Positions 26,776 to 36,075 of a DNA stretch of 64,000 bases are shown here, one piece after another. How positions within the stretch are numbered: position 1 is the stretch's first letter; each line of letters opens with the position of its first letter. The notes beneath the pieces were generated by a model. That model had not been told where the DNA came from, searched no databases, and worked only from the letters and a program-made list of their open reading frames with translations. This DNA is from Superficieibacter sp. 1612_C1. Lineage in GTDB: Bacteria > Pseudomonadota > Gammaproteobacteria > Enterobacterales > Enterobacteriaceae. Made by a program: the position numbers and the translations under genes. The stretch lies in assembly GCF_015234305.1 (NCBI RefSeq), contig NZ_JADGMI010000001.1, forward strand, positions 1,240,001 through 1,304,000, read 5' to 3'.

Positions 26776-26958
26776 AGTGTTGTCCTGTTCAAAGTGATCG
26801 GGTCCTGTACATCAAAATGCAGCAAGCGTGCCAGGTGTTAACGACACGTCGACATTGATAAAAGGATAGATGGCAACCGGGCGGTGTGACGCACGCAGAG
26901 TGTTAACGCCGCCACATAACTGAACAGTGATGCACATTCGCAGTGCACCAGCAGGAAT

Positions 26959-28368
26959 TTACCCCATCATCTCGCGGATGAGCACGCCGAGGGTGCGTAC
27001 TGCGCTATCCTCTTTTTCACCCCAGCCCCAGGAGGTGTTGAAGCGAAAAAAAGGCCGCCATGCGCCCGAGGTCGAAAACATTTTGCCCGGCGCGATGCTG
27101 ATATGGTGCGCCAGCGCCCGCTCGCTAAGCTCCCCGGCGTCGAGATGAGAAGGCAGTTCCAGCCACAGAAAATAGCCGCTATCGTTGTGATGAATTTTTA
27201 CCTCCGGCGGCAGATAACGCAGCATCGCCTGCCACGCCAGCTGTTTGCGCTCGGCCAGCTGGCGACGCAGCCGCCGCAGGTGGGCGTCGTAGCGCCGGGT
27301 AGAGAGATAATCGACCAGCGCCAGCTGCATCGGCGAACTGCTGGAAAGCGTGCTCATTAGTTGCAGTTGTTGAATACGCCGGGCGTGTTTCCCTGCCGCC
27401 ACCCAGCCAATGCGAAACCCCGGCACCAGGCATTTGGAAAACGAGGAACAGTGCAGCGTCATGTCATCGCGATCCCAGGCCTTAGCGGGCAGCGGTTTCT
27501 CGCGGCCAAAGTAGAGCTCGCTGTAGACATCATCTTCAATCAACACCACATTATGCGCCGCCAGCAGCGCGACCAGCCGGGCTTTTTTGGCCGCACTCAG
27601 GGTAAAACCGAGCGGGTTCTGGCTGTTGGTCATCAGCCAGCAGGCTTTGACCGGATACGTCGCCAGCGCCTGTGCCAGCGCCTCCAGATCGATACCCTCT
27701 TTCACGTCGCTTGCCACCGCCAGCGCCTTCAGCCGCAGACGCTCCAGCGCCTGAAGCGCGCCGTAAAAACAGGGGTTTTCAACGATCACCCAGTCGCCAG
27801 GTTCCGTCACCGCCTGCAGGCTGAGATTCAGCGCCTCCAGCGCCCCGGCGGTGATCACAATCTCGTCAGGCGACACCGGAATGCCTTGTAAAGCGTAGCG
27901 ACGCGCGATGGCATGGCGCAGTTCACTGTTTCCCGGCGGCAGGTTTTCAATCACGCTCATCGCGCTGGCGGTTTTGCTAACCTGCGCCAGCGAGCGGTTA
28001 AGCTGACGCAGTGGAAACAGATGCGGATCGGGAAAGGCCGAGGCGAAAGGCAGTACCGAGGCTTCGCGGCTGGCCTGAAGCACCTCAAAAATGCAGGTAT
28101 TGATGTCCACCGACTCGTCGCTCATCACGCGGGCCGGTGGTGCGGGTTGTTTGCTGACGGGGTGTGGTGCCACGTAGTAGCCGGACTGCGGACGCGCCAC
28201 GATCCGGCCCTGACTCTCCAGCATCTGATAGGCGTGACTGACGGTCATAAAACTCATCCCGCTGCTCCCCACCTGCTCGCGCAGAGACGGCAGGCGATCG
28301 CCAGGTTGCCAGACGCCTAAATCCATCTGTTCAAGAAGCTGTTGTGCCAGACGCTGATACTTTTTCAT
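26959..28368 (-). CDS. ydcR: MocR-type regulator YdcR (GntR helix-turn-helix fused to aminotransferase fold)
   Basis: A 469-aa transcription factor that senses PLP or an amine/amino acid. ATG at 28368 is preferred to the TTG one codon upstream and matches the E. coli start (MKKYQRLAQQ). Residues 1-70 are a winged helix-turn-helix (GDRLPSLREQVGSSGMSFMT). From about residue 100 there is a fold-type I aminotransferase domain with NPCFYG, the TNSQNPLG segment and the PLP lysine in CSSFSKCLVPGFRIGW. It is divergent from cioAB, with a large inverted repeat between them, and codirectional with patD. Its target may be either side. Confidence 0.93.
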   Translation of the reverse strand: MKKYQRLAQQLLEQMDLGVWQPGDRLPSLREQVGSSGMSFMTVSHAYQMLESQGRIVARPQSGYYVAPHPVSKQPAPPARVMSDESVDINTCIFEVLQASREASVLPFASAFPDPHLFPLRQLNRSLAQVSKTASAMSVIENLPPGNSELRHAIARRYALQGIPVSPDEIVITAGALEALNLSLQAVTEPGDWVIVENPCFYGALQALERLRLKALAVASDVKEGIDLEALAQALATYPVKACWLMTNSQNPLGFTLSAAKKARLVALLAAHNVVLIEDDVYSELYFGREKPLPAKAWDRDDMTLHCSSFSKCLVPGFRIGWVAAGKHARRIQQLQLMSTLSSSSPMQLALVDYLSTRRYDAHLRRLRRQLAERKQLAWQAMLRYLPPEVKIHHNDSGYFLWLELPSHLDAGELSERALAHHISIAPGKMFSTSGAWRPFFRFNTSWGWGEKEDSAVRTLGVLIREMMG

Positions 28369-28409
28369 CAAGAAATGATAAGCCAGTGAGTGAATAGTTA
28401 AGAATAAAT

Positions 28410-28453
28410 TATATCAGTTGCAGGAAAATAAAGCATTTGTAGCAACTGTTATA
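28410..28453. promoter_or_regulatory. Large inverted repeat between ydcR and cioA
   Basis: Twelve-base arms TATATCAGTTGC and GCAACTGTTATA match at 11 of 12 positions, separated by 20 bp (32 bp centre to centre, about three turns). It lies in the 169-bp divergent ydcR-cioA region, so it is a candidate YdcR operator. Confidence 0.5.
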
Positions 28454-28537
28454 GATAAAAAGAACGCATCTGTGTCTGACAGTTACCGCTTGCAGTGACT
28501 ACCCTATGATCATCGTTATTCTGTTTCGGGGTAGTCC

Positions 28538-29938
28538 ATGTTTGGTCTCGATGCGTTTCACCTCGCGAGGATCCAGTTTGCCTTTACGGTATCCTTTCAT
28601 ATTCTTTTCCCGGCCATCACTATCGGCCTTGCCAGCTATCTGGCGGTGCTCGAGGGGTTATGGCTTAAAACTAAAAATCCGGTCTGGCGCATTCTGTATC
28701 ATTTCTGGCTGAAAATTTTCGCCGTCAATTTCGGTATGGGCGTGGTTTCCGGTCTGGTGATGGCCTATCAATTCGGTACTAACTGGAGCGGTTTTTCCCA
28801 GTTTGCGGGCAGCATTACCGGGCCACTGTTGACGTATGAGGTGCTGACCGCCTTCTTCCTCGAAGCCGGCTTTCTCGGCGTGATGCTGTTTGGCTGGACC
28901 AAAGTCGGTCCGGGGCTACATTTCTTCTCTACCTGCATGGTGGCACTGGGAACGATTGTCTCGACCTTCTGGATCCTCGCTTCGAATAGCTGGATGCATA
29001 CGCCACAGGGGTTTGAAATCGTTAACGGCCAGGTTATTCCCGTGGACTGGTTTGCGGTGATTTTTAACCCCTCCTTCCCGTATCGCCTGCTGCATATGAC
29101 CATCGCGGCCTTTCTGAGCAGCGCCCTGTTTGTCGGCGCGTCCGCCGCCTGGCATCTGTTGAAGGGCAATAATACCCCCGCCGTCCGCACCATGTTTTCG
29201 ATGGCGCTGTGGATGGCGCTGATCGTCGCGCCCATTCAGGCGCTGATTGGCGATATGCACGGCCTCAATACGCTTGAACATCAGCCCGCTAAAATTGCCG
29301 CGATAGAAGGACACTGGGAGAACCGTTCCGGCGAGGCCACCCCGCTGCTGCTGTTCGGCCTGCCGGATATGGAACAGGAGCGCACCCGCTATGGCGTGGA
29401 GATCCCGGCGCTGGGAAGTCTGATCCTGACGCACAGCCTGGATAAGCAGGTTCCGGCGCTGAAAGATTACCCGAAAGAGGATCGCCCGAATTCGACAATC
29501 GTTTTCTGGTCGTTCCGCGTGATGGTGGCGATGGGCCTGCTGATGATGCTGCTTGGCGTGCTGTCGCTCTGGCTGCGTTATAAACGCCGGCTTTACGAGT
29601 CCAGAATCTTCCATCGTTTTGCGCTCTGGATGGGGCCTGCGGGTTTGATTGCCCTGCTCGCCGGGTGGATCACCACCGAGGTGGGGCGACAGCCGTGGGT
29701 GGTTTACGGTTTCCAGCGCACTATCGATGCCGTATCCGCGCATGGTGAACTGCACATGAGCCTGACGCTGCTGGCATTCTTTGTAGTCTACTCATCGGTG
29801 TTTGGCGTCGGTTACGCCTATATCGGCAGTATGATCAAGAAAGGGCCCCAGCCGTTTGACGAGCTTCCGACGCAGGGCACACCTGCCCGTCCGCTATCAG
29901 CGGCGGGTGAAGAGTTTGATACGAAGGAGAAAGTATAA
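28538..29938 (+). CDS. cioA: Cytochrome bd-type quinol oxidase subunit I (CIO type)
   Basis: This is the catalytic subunit of a quinol:O2 oxidoreductase in the inner membrane. The 466-aa protein has about nine membrane helices. The early histidine in FTVSFHILFPAITIG (heme ligand type) and the GRQPW signature in ITTEVGRQPWVVYG are visible. It is shorter than E. coli CydA because the quinol-binding Q-loop is short, which places it in the cyanide-insensitive CioA class. The stop overlaps the cioB start (TAATG). As in Pseudomonas CioAB, it probably serves under low oxygen or with respiratory inhibitors. It is extra to the E. coli gene order. Confidence 0.9.
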   Translation: MFGLDAFHLARIQFAFTVSFHILFPAITIGLASYLAVLEGLWLKTKNPVWRILYHFWLKIFAVNFGMGVVSGLVMAYQFGTNWSGFSQFAGSITGPLLTYEVLTAFFLEAGFLGVMLFGWTKVGPGLHFFSTCMVALGTIVSTFWILASNSWMHTPQGFEIVNGQVIPVDWFAVIFNPSFPYRLLHMTIAAFLSSALFVGASAAWHLLKGNNTPAVRTMFSMALWMALIVAPIQALIGDMHGLNTLEHQPAKIAAIEGHWENRSGEATPLLLFGLPDMEQERTRYGVEIPALGSLILTHSLDKQVPALKDYPKEDRPNSTIVFWSFRVMVAMGLLMMLLGVLSLWLRYKRRLYESRIFHRFALWMGPAGLIALLAGWITTEVGRQPWVVYGFQRTIDAVSAHGELHMSLTLLAFFVVYSSVFGVGYAYIGSMIKKGPQPFDELPTQGTPARPLSAAGEEFDTKEKV

Positions 29939-30948
29939 TGGGTATCGATCTCTCTATTATCTGGTTTGTGATTATCGTCTTTGCCACCCTGATGTATATC
30001 GTGATGGACGGCTTCGATCTGGGGATTGGCATTCTGTTTCCTGCCGTCCGCAGTGCGCAAGATCGCGATGTGATGGTCAACACTGTCGCTCCGGTGTGGG
30101 ACGGGAATGAAACCTGGCTGGTGCTCGGCGGCGCGGGGCTTTTTGGCGCGTTTCCGCTGGCGTATGCGGTGATTATTGACGCACTCACTCTGCCACTGAC
30201 GCTGATGCTGATTGGCCTGATTTTTCGCGGCGTGGCGTTTGAGTTTCGTTTTAAAGCAACGCCATCACATCGGCCTTTCTGGGATAAAGCCTTTATCGGC
30301 GGCTCCATATTAGCCACTTTTAGTCAGGGCGTGGCGGTGGGCGCGGTGATCAATGGTTTCCAGGTGACCGGACGCAGCTACAGCGGCGGCGCGCTGGACT
30401 GGCTGACGCCGTTTAACCTGTTCTGCGGTCTGGGGCTGGTTGTGGCCTACGCGCTGCTCGGCGCAACCTGGCTGGTGATGAAAAGCAGCAACCCTCTTCA
30501 GGACCGGATGCGCTACGTCGGGAAAAAACTGCTGCTGGCGCTGCTGGTGGTGATTGCGGTGATCAGCGCATGGACACCGCTGACGCATCCCGCCATTGCC
30601 GATCGCTGGTTTACGTTGCCAAACCTGTTCTTCCTGCTGCCGGTGCCGCTGCTGGTGCTGCTGTTCAGTTTCTGGCAATGGCGCTGTCTGAATAATCCGC
30701 ACAGCCACACCCGGCCTTTTTTGCTGACGCTGGGGCTGGTGTTCCTCGGCTTTAGCGGGTTGGGTATCAGCATCTGGCCGCATATTATTCCGCCGTCCAT
30801 TACGCTCTGGCAGGCAGCGGCACCGCCGCAAAGTCAGGGCTTTATGCTGGTCGGCGCGCTGCTGATTATTCCGGTGATCCTGGTGTATACGTTCTGGAGT
30901 TATTACGTGTTCCGCGGAAAAGTACAGCACGGCGAGGGGTACCATTGA
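29938..30948 (+). CDS. cioB: Cytochrome bd-type quinol oxidase subunit II (CioB/CydB)
   Basis: A 336-aa polytopic membrane protein, partner of CioA. The N-terminal IIWFVIIVFATLMYIVMDGFDLG-type segment with MDGFDLG and the WDGNETWLVLGGAGLFGAFP motif are diagnostic of CydB family proteins. Eight to nine hydrophobic helices follow. Translational coupling is evident at both ends: TAATG with cioA and TGATG with the small DUF2474 gene downstream. Confidence 0.93.
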   Translation: MGIDLSIIWFVIIVFATLMYIVMDGFDLGIGILFPAVRSAQDRDVMVNTVAPVWDGNETWLVLGGAGLFGAFPLAYAVIIDALTLPLTLMLIGLIFRGVAFEFRFKATPSHRPFWDKAFIGGSILATFSQGVAVGAVINGFQVTGRSYSGGALDWLTPFNLFCGLGLVVAYALLGATWLVMKSSNPLQDRMRYVGKKLLLALLVVIAVISAWTPLTHPAIADRWFTLPNLFFLLPVPLLVLLFSFWQWRCLNNPHSHTRPFLLTLGLVFLGFSGLGISIWPHIIPPSITLWQAAAPPQSQGFMLVGALLIIPVILVYTFWSYYVFRGKVQHGEGYH

Positions 30949-31076
30949 TGCAACAACCGTTATTAAAACGCCTGTTCTGGCTGGTAGTGATCTGGGGCGG
31001 CAGCGTGCTGGCGCTCGCCGTGGTCGGTATGTTTTTCCGCCTGCTGATGACCGCTGCGGGGTTTAAGTCGCATTGA
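30948..31076 (+). CDS. DUF2474 small membrane protein, probable bd-oxidase accessory subunit
   Basis: A 42-aa single-helix protein (MQQPLLKRLFWLVVIWGGSV at the start, ending GFKSH) whose ATG overlaps the cioB stop codon. DUF2474 proteins are encoded directly after cydB/cioB in many proteobacteria and play the positional role of CydX, the small subunit that stabilises heme in cytochrome bd. The role is inferred from context and size. Confidence 0.8.
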   Translation: MQQPLLKRLFWLVVIWGGSVLALAVVGMFFRLLMTAAGFKSH

Positions 31077-31096
31077 GGCGGGGCAACACGGTGGCC

Positions 31097-31191
31097 CCGG
31101 GTGGCGGCTTCGCCTTACCCGGCCTACAAAACCCACAATATCAATAAGTTATACAATAATCACAGGCCCGGTAAGCGCAGCGCCACCGGGC
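31097..31191. repeat. BIME: inverted REP pair between cio operon and rlhA
   Basis: Two oppositely oriented REP elements (GGTGGCGGCTTCGCC type at 31099 and GGTAAGCGCAGCGCC type at 31170) are separated by an AT-rich linker. The pair lies between two convergent genes. Confidence 0.8.
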
Positions 31192-31210
31192 AACGCGGCG
31201 CGGGCCTGGA

Positions 31211-33175
31211 TTATTTTCGCCCTGGCAGCGTTTTCACCAGTTCTTCGGGACTGACCGACGCCACCACACTGCCCACCAGCGGCATTTTCAGGATGTGATT
31301 TTTAATCTTACCCACCACATGCATCTCGCACGGCTTACAGTCAAAACGCAGGGTTAATACCTCATCGCCATGCACCAGCTGCATCGGCGTGGCGCGCCCG
31401 CCTTTAACGCCGGTCACGCCTTTTGCCTGTTTCGGACACAGATTAAAGGCAAACCGCAGACAATGTTTGGTGATCATCACCGGCACGTCGCCCTTCTCTT
31501 CATGCGCTTCATACGCCGCGTCGATCAACGTCACCCCATAGCGCTGGTAGAACGCCCGCGCTTTATGGTTATAGACGTTCGCCAGAAAGCTCAGATGCGT
31601 TTCTGGATAAACCGGCGCAGGCTGCGCCACCGCTTTTCGCTGCCCGCGCTGGTATCTCGCCAGCCGCGCCTCGTCCAGCAACTCCACCGTTTCGCGGCGT
31701 AGCTGGTTGAGCTGGCTTGCTGGCACAAATAACGCCCCCGGCAAGTTGACGGCGACGTTCTGCGCGTAGTAGCGCGTTTGCCCGAGCTTCGCCAGGCCGT
31801 CATGCAGGCTGGCGAGGGCTTTCTCCGCGTTGTTAGCCTCTCCGAACAGCCCTTCAAGCGTATGCGTCACGCTGACGCCATCCTCGCTGGTCAGGGTTAA
31901 AATAAGCTGTTCCTGCCAGCCGCCGAGTTCGATATCCACCGCAATGCGTCGCTCGCTGGAGGTCTTTAACAGCGCCTGCTGCCAGTGATGATCGAGGTTA
32001 CGATTAAGCGGATGGTGCGCGCGCAGGGTCTGCATCTGCGCGGGCATCTCATTCGGCCAGACGCGATAGCGATTTTCCGTCAGCTTTTCCACAGTATTCG
32101 CCCGGAATCCGACGACCTCGCGCTTAATCATCACGTTAAGACCGTCGCCGTTCGCCAGCGGCACGGTCGCGTCAACATCCAGATGATCTCTGGCGACCTT
32201 CAATACCTCTCCCACCGGCAGTCCGATAAATTTGGGCGAATCAAACGCGCCGATGTCGCCTTTGCGCTGGTTGACGAAGTAATCGGTACTGCCGCGGTGA
32301 AAGGTTTTCTCGGTGGACGGAATGAAGAAATGTTCCGTGCGCCCTGCCGATGCGCGTGCCAGATCGCCGCGCGCCTCAATAATGGCATCCAGCATCTGCC
32401 GGTAATGAGCCGTAATATTCTTTACGTAGCTCATATCTTTATAGCGACCTTCAATCTTGAAGGAGCGCACGCCCGCGTCAATCAGCGCCGCCAGGTTGGC
32501 GGTCTGATCGTTGTCTTTCATCGATAACAGATGCTTTTCATAGGCGACAACCCGCCCCTGATCGTCCTTCAAGGTGTACGGCAAACGGCAGGCCTGCGAG
32601 CAGTCGCCGCGGTTGGCGCTGCGCCCGGTCTGGGCATGAGAGATATAGCACTGGCCGGAATAGGCTACGCACAGCGCGCCGTGAACGAAGAACTCAATGG
32701 TGGCGTCGGTGGCCTGGTGGATGGCGCTGATTTGCGTCAGGTTAAGCTCGCGGGCAAGCACGATCTGACTGAAACCAACATCGCCGAGAAATTTCGCCTT
32801 TTCCACGCTGCGAATATCGCACTGGGTGCTGGCATGAAGCTCAATCGGCGGGATATCCAGCTCCAGAATGCCCATATCCTGCACAATCAGCGCGTCCACG
32901 CCGGTCTGATAGAGATCGGTGATCAGCTTTTGCGCTGGTTCCAGCTCATTATCATGAAGGATGGTATTAAGCGTCACGAAGATTTTCGCGCCGTAACGAT
33001 GGGCAAAGGGCACCAGTTCAGCGATATCGCGAAGCGAATTGCTGGCATTGTGTCGCGCGCCAAAACCGGGGCCGCCAATATAAACGGCGTCCGCGCCGTG
33101 CAGAATCGCCTCGCGGGCGATAGCGGTATCGCGGGCAGGACTTAACAGTTCAAGATGATGAGGTTGCAGGCGCAT
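31211..33175 (-). CDS. rlhA: 23S rRNA 5-hydroxycytidine C2501 synthase RlhA
   Basis: A 654-aa U32 peptidase-family protein (formerly YdcP). E. coli RlhA hydroxylates C2501 of 23S rRNA and depends on prephenate and iron-sulfur proteins. The N-terminal domain starts LELLSPARDTAIAREAIL and contains GADAVYIGGPGFGARHNA. The U32 cysteine cluster near residues 170-195 is present (CVAYSGQCYISHAQTG, then GDCSQACRLPY). The C-terminal region ends with CPKQAKG and a second cysteine set. Length and content match E. coli. It is followed by a REP pair and the convergent cio operon. Confidence 0.93.
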   Translation of the reverse strand: MRLQPHHLELLSPARDTAIAREAILHGADAVYIGGPGFGARHNASNSLRDIAELVPFAHRYGAKIFVTLNTILHDNELEPAQKLITDLYQTGVDALIVQDMGILELDIPPIELHASTQCDIRSVEKAKFLGDVGFSQIVLARELNLTQISAIHQATDATIEFFVHGALCVAYSGQCYISHAQTGRSANRGDCSQACRLPYTLKDDQGRVVAYEKHLLSMKDNDQTANLAALIDAGVRSFKIEGRYKDMSYVKNITAHYRQMLDAIIEARGDLARASAGRTEHFFIPSTEKTFHRGSTDYFVNQRKGDIGAFDSPKFIGLPVGEVLKVARDHLDVDATVPLANGDGLNVMIKREVVGFRANTVEKLTENRYRVWPNEMPAQMQTLRAHHPLNRNLDHHWQQALLKTSSERRIAVDIELGGWQEQLILTLTSEDGVSVTHTLEGLFGEANNAEKALASLHDGLAKLGQTRYYAQNVAVNLPGALFVPASQLNQLRRETVELLDEARLARYQRGQRKAVAQPAPVYPETHLSFLANVYNHKARAFYQRYGVTLIDAAYEAHEEKGDVPVMITKHCLRFAFNLCPKQAKGVTGVKGGRATPMQLVHGDEVLTLRFDCKPCEMHVVGKIKNHILKMPLVGSVVASVSPEELVKTLPGRK

Positions 33176-33246
33176 ACAATCGTCGTTATCCGGAAAAAGA
33201 AAAGGACGGCTATTGTAGTCAGAAGCCCACAGTTTCGAAACGGTTT

Positions 33247-33783
33247 TTACGGCGTTGGCGCGTAATGGATGAGCGAGTGAAACAGTACCGTTTCCTCCGT
33301 GCTGTTGCGGTAAGCGTGCGTCTGGTCGCCCGCGAAGCGGATGCCGTGGTTAGCGGTAATGGTCTGCCACCTTTCGTCAATGCGCATCTCTAAAACGCCG
33401 CTGATCACCACCACATGCTCAATGACCCCTTTTTCATGCGGCGTGGATTCGCTGAACGCGCCGGGCGCAAGCGTGATTGACAGATGATCGAAGCGCAGCA
33501 CCTCATCGAAGGGAAAGAGCGGCGTGATCACCATCGCCTGCTGCTGCGGATCGTAAACGGGGCGTGGGTCAGCCTGTTCAGGCACGATAAATACCGAAAA
33601 CGGCACGTTCAGCCCGGTGGCGATTTTCCACAGGGTAGCCACCGTCGGACTGGATTCATGACGTTCAATTTGACCGAGCATCGCTTTCGAGACGCCCGTT
33701 TCTTCCGCGAGACGTGAAAGGCTCCAGCCCCGCTGCTGGCGCAGGTTTTTTAAAGTTGTCGCCAGATAATCTGCAATATCCAT
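33247..33783 (-). CDS. sutR: XRE-cupin regulator SutR (YdcN)
   Basis: A 178-aa transcription factor, equal to E. coli SutR in length when started at the second of two adjacent ATGs (better spaced from AGGAG). Residues 5-65 form a helix-turn-helix (GWSLSRLAEETGVSKAMLGQ), and residues about 100-178 form a cupin domain with HEKGVIEHVVVISG. E. coli SutR modulates sulfur utilisation genes. It is divergent from ydcO, with two matching 10-bp palindromes in the gap that are probable operators. Confidence 0.93.
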   Translation of the reverse strand: MDIADYLATTLKNLRQQRGWSLSRLAEETGVSKAMLGQIERHESSPTVATLWKIATGLNVPFSVFIVPEQADPRPVYDPQQQAMVITPLFPFDEVLRFDHLSITLAPGAFSESTPHEKGVIEHVVVISGVLEMRIDERWQTITANHGIRFAGDQTHAYRNSTEETVLFHSLIHYAPTP

Positions 33784-33819
33784 CATCTCTCCTGTGAAGC
33801 CGCCAGTTTAGCACTTGTC

Positions 33820-33860
33820 CGCTATAGCGCACAGTGTTAGATTTTCTGGACGTTATAACG
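33820..33860. promoter_or_regulatory. Pair of matching palindromes, candidate SutR operator
   Basis: CGCTATAGCG (33820-33829) and CGTTATAACG (33851-33860) are both perfect 10-bp palindromes of the form CGYTATARCG, each followed by CAC. Their centres are 31 bp (three turns) apart. They fill the gap between the sutR start and the ydcO start. Confidence 0.5.
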
Positions 33861-33872
33861 CACGAGGCAGCT

Positions 33873-35045
33873 ATGCGCAGTTTGTCATTCTCTTTTCATC
33901 CGCTACTGGCGGGGTTCGTGGCAGTCCTTGTTGGCTATGCCAGCTCGGCGGCAATTATCTGGCAGGCCGCCGCTGCCGCTGGCGCTAACGATGTGCAGAT
34001 CGCTGGCTGGATGACCGCGCTGGGCATAGGCATGGGGATAAGCACGCTGGCGCTGACACTCTGGTATAAAACGCCGGTACTTACCGCCTGGTCAACGCCC
34101 GGGGCAGCGCTTCTCGCCACCAGCCTGGAGGGCGTTTCACTGAACGAGGCGGTGGGCATTTTTATCTTTGCCAACGCGCTGATCCTGCTCTGCGGCCTTA
34201 CCGGACTGTTCGCCCGTCTGATGAAGATTGTGCCGCCGGGGCTGGCGGCAGCGATGCTGGCAGGCATTCTGTTGCGCTTTGGGTTGCAGATGTTTACACC
34301 GCTGCCGCAAAATATCGTGTTGTGCGGCAGTATGTTTCTTGCCTGGTGCAGCGTGCGCCTTATTGCGCCACGCTATGCCATTATCGCCACACTCGTCGTC
34401 GGCCTTATCATTGTCATCCTAAAAGGTGACATTGTCACAAAAAACTTACCCATCGCGCTTGTGATGCCGACATTTATTATGCCGCAATTTACCCCATCCG
34501 CGCTGGTGAGCATTGGCCTGCCGCTGTTTCTGGTGACGATGGCCTCGCAAAACGCGCCGGGCGTCGCCACGATGCAGACCGCGGGATACCCCGTCGCCGT
34601 CTCTCCGTTGATGATATTTACCGGCGGGTTGGCGCTGCTGCTGTCGCCTTTCGGCGTCTATTCTATCTGCATCGCCGCCATCACCGCCGCGATATGCCAG
34701 AGCCCGGACGCCCATCCGGATAAAAATAAGCGCTGGCTGGCCGCTGCTGCTGCCGGGGGTTTCTATCTGCTGGCGGGCATCCTCGGCGGTTCGATCACCG
34801 CGCTGATTGCCGCATTGCCGACAAGCTGGGTTCAGATGCTGGCGGGGCTGGCGCTCTTCAACACGCTTAGCGGGAGTTTACACCAGGCGCTGATCCACGA
34901 ACGCGAGCGTGATGCGGCGATGCTCACCTTTCTGCTGACGGCCAGCGGCATTACGCTTTTCGGCGTTGGCTCCGCCTTCTGGGGGTTAATCCTGGGAGGC
35001 GCGTACAGGGCGCTGACGTCACGCCTGCGACGCGCGGAGCTGTGA
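33873..35045 (+). CDS. ydcO: BenE-family transporter YdcO
   Basis: A 390-aa inner-membrane protein with about 11-12 helices of the benzoate:H+ symporter BenE family. The ATG at 33873 (MRSLSFSFHPLLAGF) matches the E. coli YdcO start; a GTG 39 bp upstream lies within the operator region. Conserved stretches include VGYASSAAIIWQAA, LTAWSTPGAALL, LPLFLVTMASQNAPG and AAICQSPDAHPDK. The real substrate is unknown. The divergent sutR gene and shared operator suggest control by SutR. The 3' end overlaps the end of the convergent araC-type gene by 27 bp. Confidence 0.93.
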   Translation: MRSLSFSFHPLLAGFVAVLVGYASSAAIIWQAAAAAGANDVQIAGWMTALGIGMGISTLALTLWYKTPVLTAWSTPGAALLATSLEGVSLNEAVGIFIFANALILLCGLTGLFARLMKIVPPGLAAAMLAGILLRFGLQMFTPLPQNIVLCGSMFLAWCSVRLIAPRYAIIATLVVGLIIVILKGDIVTKNLPIALVMPTFIMPQFTPSALVSIGLPLFLVTMASQNAPGVATMQTAGYPVAVSPLMIFTGGLALLLSPFGVYSICIAAITAAICQSPDAHPDKNKRWLAAAAAGGFYLLAGILGGSITALIAALPTSWVQMLAGLALFNTLSGSLHQALIHERERDAAMLTFLLTASGITLFGVGSAFWGLILGGAYRALTSRLRRAEL

Positions 35046-35891
35046 CGGCGTCATGCCGATCGCGCTTTTAAAGCGGTTGCTGAAATGGCTGGCCGAGCTG
35101 AACCCACAGGCCAGCGCGATATCGGTAAGCGGCGTCGTTGAATGCCGCACCAGTTGAAGCGCCCGCTCCATTCGCCGCTGCATCACATATTGATAAGGTG
35201 CCATCTGCATCGACTGACGGAACATCCGCGCAAAATGGTATTCACTCAGGGAGGCGATGCCCGCCAGGTCGTTGAGCGTCAGCGGTTGCGACAGGTTGGC
35301 GTCGATCCAGGCTAACACGTTGCGTAATACCGAGGGGGCCAGGCCACCTTTCACCGTGGGCAACTGCCACTGTACGTTGCTGTAGTGGCGAATTAAATGC
35401 GTCAGCAGCAGCGTTGAGGCGGTGCTGAGCGTCATCTGATTGGCCTGCTCGCGCCAGCTGTTACCGAGCAAAAACTGCCGATAGACGGTTGTGATCTGCG
35501 CATCGCTGCCAAAGGTTTTTTCATCCAGCGTCAGGGAGTGCGGACTCCGATCCCAGACCTTCTCGCCAATATCACGCAGATGGGCATCGGTACAGTAAAG
35601 ATGCACAAACGACAGGTCATCGCGGATATCCCAGCTTGACTCGCTCTCTTTCGGCATCAGACAAAACCGATCCGGGCCGCCGCCGTTTTTCCAGCCGCCT
35701 GCCGTTTTATGGTAGCTCTCATAGCCGTCAGCGACATACAGGCTCAGCGTATGATGGTCACAATATTGCGTGATGTTATCGCGTTTATTCGACCATGCCG
35801 CCAGCCGGATACCGGAATTCAGCGCTACGGTATCGTGTAATACGGCTTTATGATTTCGCAGATTTTCAAATGCGCCGTAGGTTTCTGCCAT
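35019..35891 (-). CDS. AraC/XylS-family transcriptional regulator
   Basis: A 290-aa regulator with an N-terminal effector-binding region (about residues 1-180) and a C-terminal double helix-turn-helix (LTLNDLAGIASLSEYHFARM, then FRQSMQMAPYQYV, then TDIALACGFSSASHFSNRFK). It is divergent from the EamA-family exporter gene at 36076 with a 184-bp gap, so that exporter is its likely target. It is not part of the E. coli order between ydcO and tehB. The effector is unknown. Its 3' end overlaps ydcO by 27 bp. Confidence 0.88.
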   Translation of the reverse strand: MAETYGAFENLRNHKAVLHDTVALNSGIRLAAWSNKRDNITQYCDHHTLSLYVADGYESYHKTAGGWKNGGGPDRFCLMPKESESSWDIRDDLSFVHLYCTDAHLRDIGEKVWDRSPHSLTLDEKTFGSDAQITTVYRQFLLGNSWREQANQMTLSTASTLLLTHLIRHYSNVQWQLPTVKGGLAPSVLRNVLAWIDANLSQPLTLNDLAGIASLSEYHFARMFRQSMQMAPYQYVMQRRMERALQLVRHSTTPLTDIALACGFSSASHFSNRFKSAIGMTPSQLRASQA

Positions 35892-36075
35892 CGCGTTACA
35901 TCACCTGTGGGGGATCATTATTTCAGTCTATGGACAGGCTTTCTGAGATACCAGACCTGAGCACCATCCAGCGTTAAAAAAGCGCAAGAATTTGCAAGTC
36001 TCCCGCAGCCCGCTGCAAGCTGACGCGCCGGGTAAGGCGCATACTGCGTGCATTCAACATAACAGAGAACCACGT

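Noticed and set aside
28916-29755. Long minus-strand frame opposite cioA
   Set aside because: Antisense shadow of a well-conserved oxidase gene; composition is dominated by Gln, Arg and His, as usual for such shadows.
33834-33872. GTG start of ydcO at 33834
   Set aside because: It lies inside the palindromic operator region; ATG at 33873 matches the known YdcO start.
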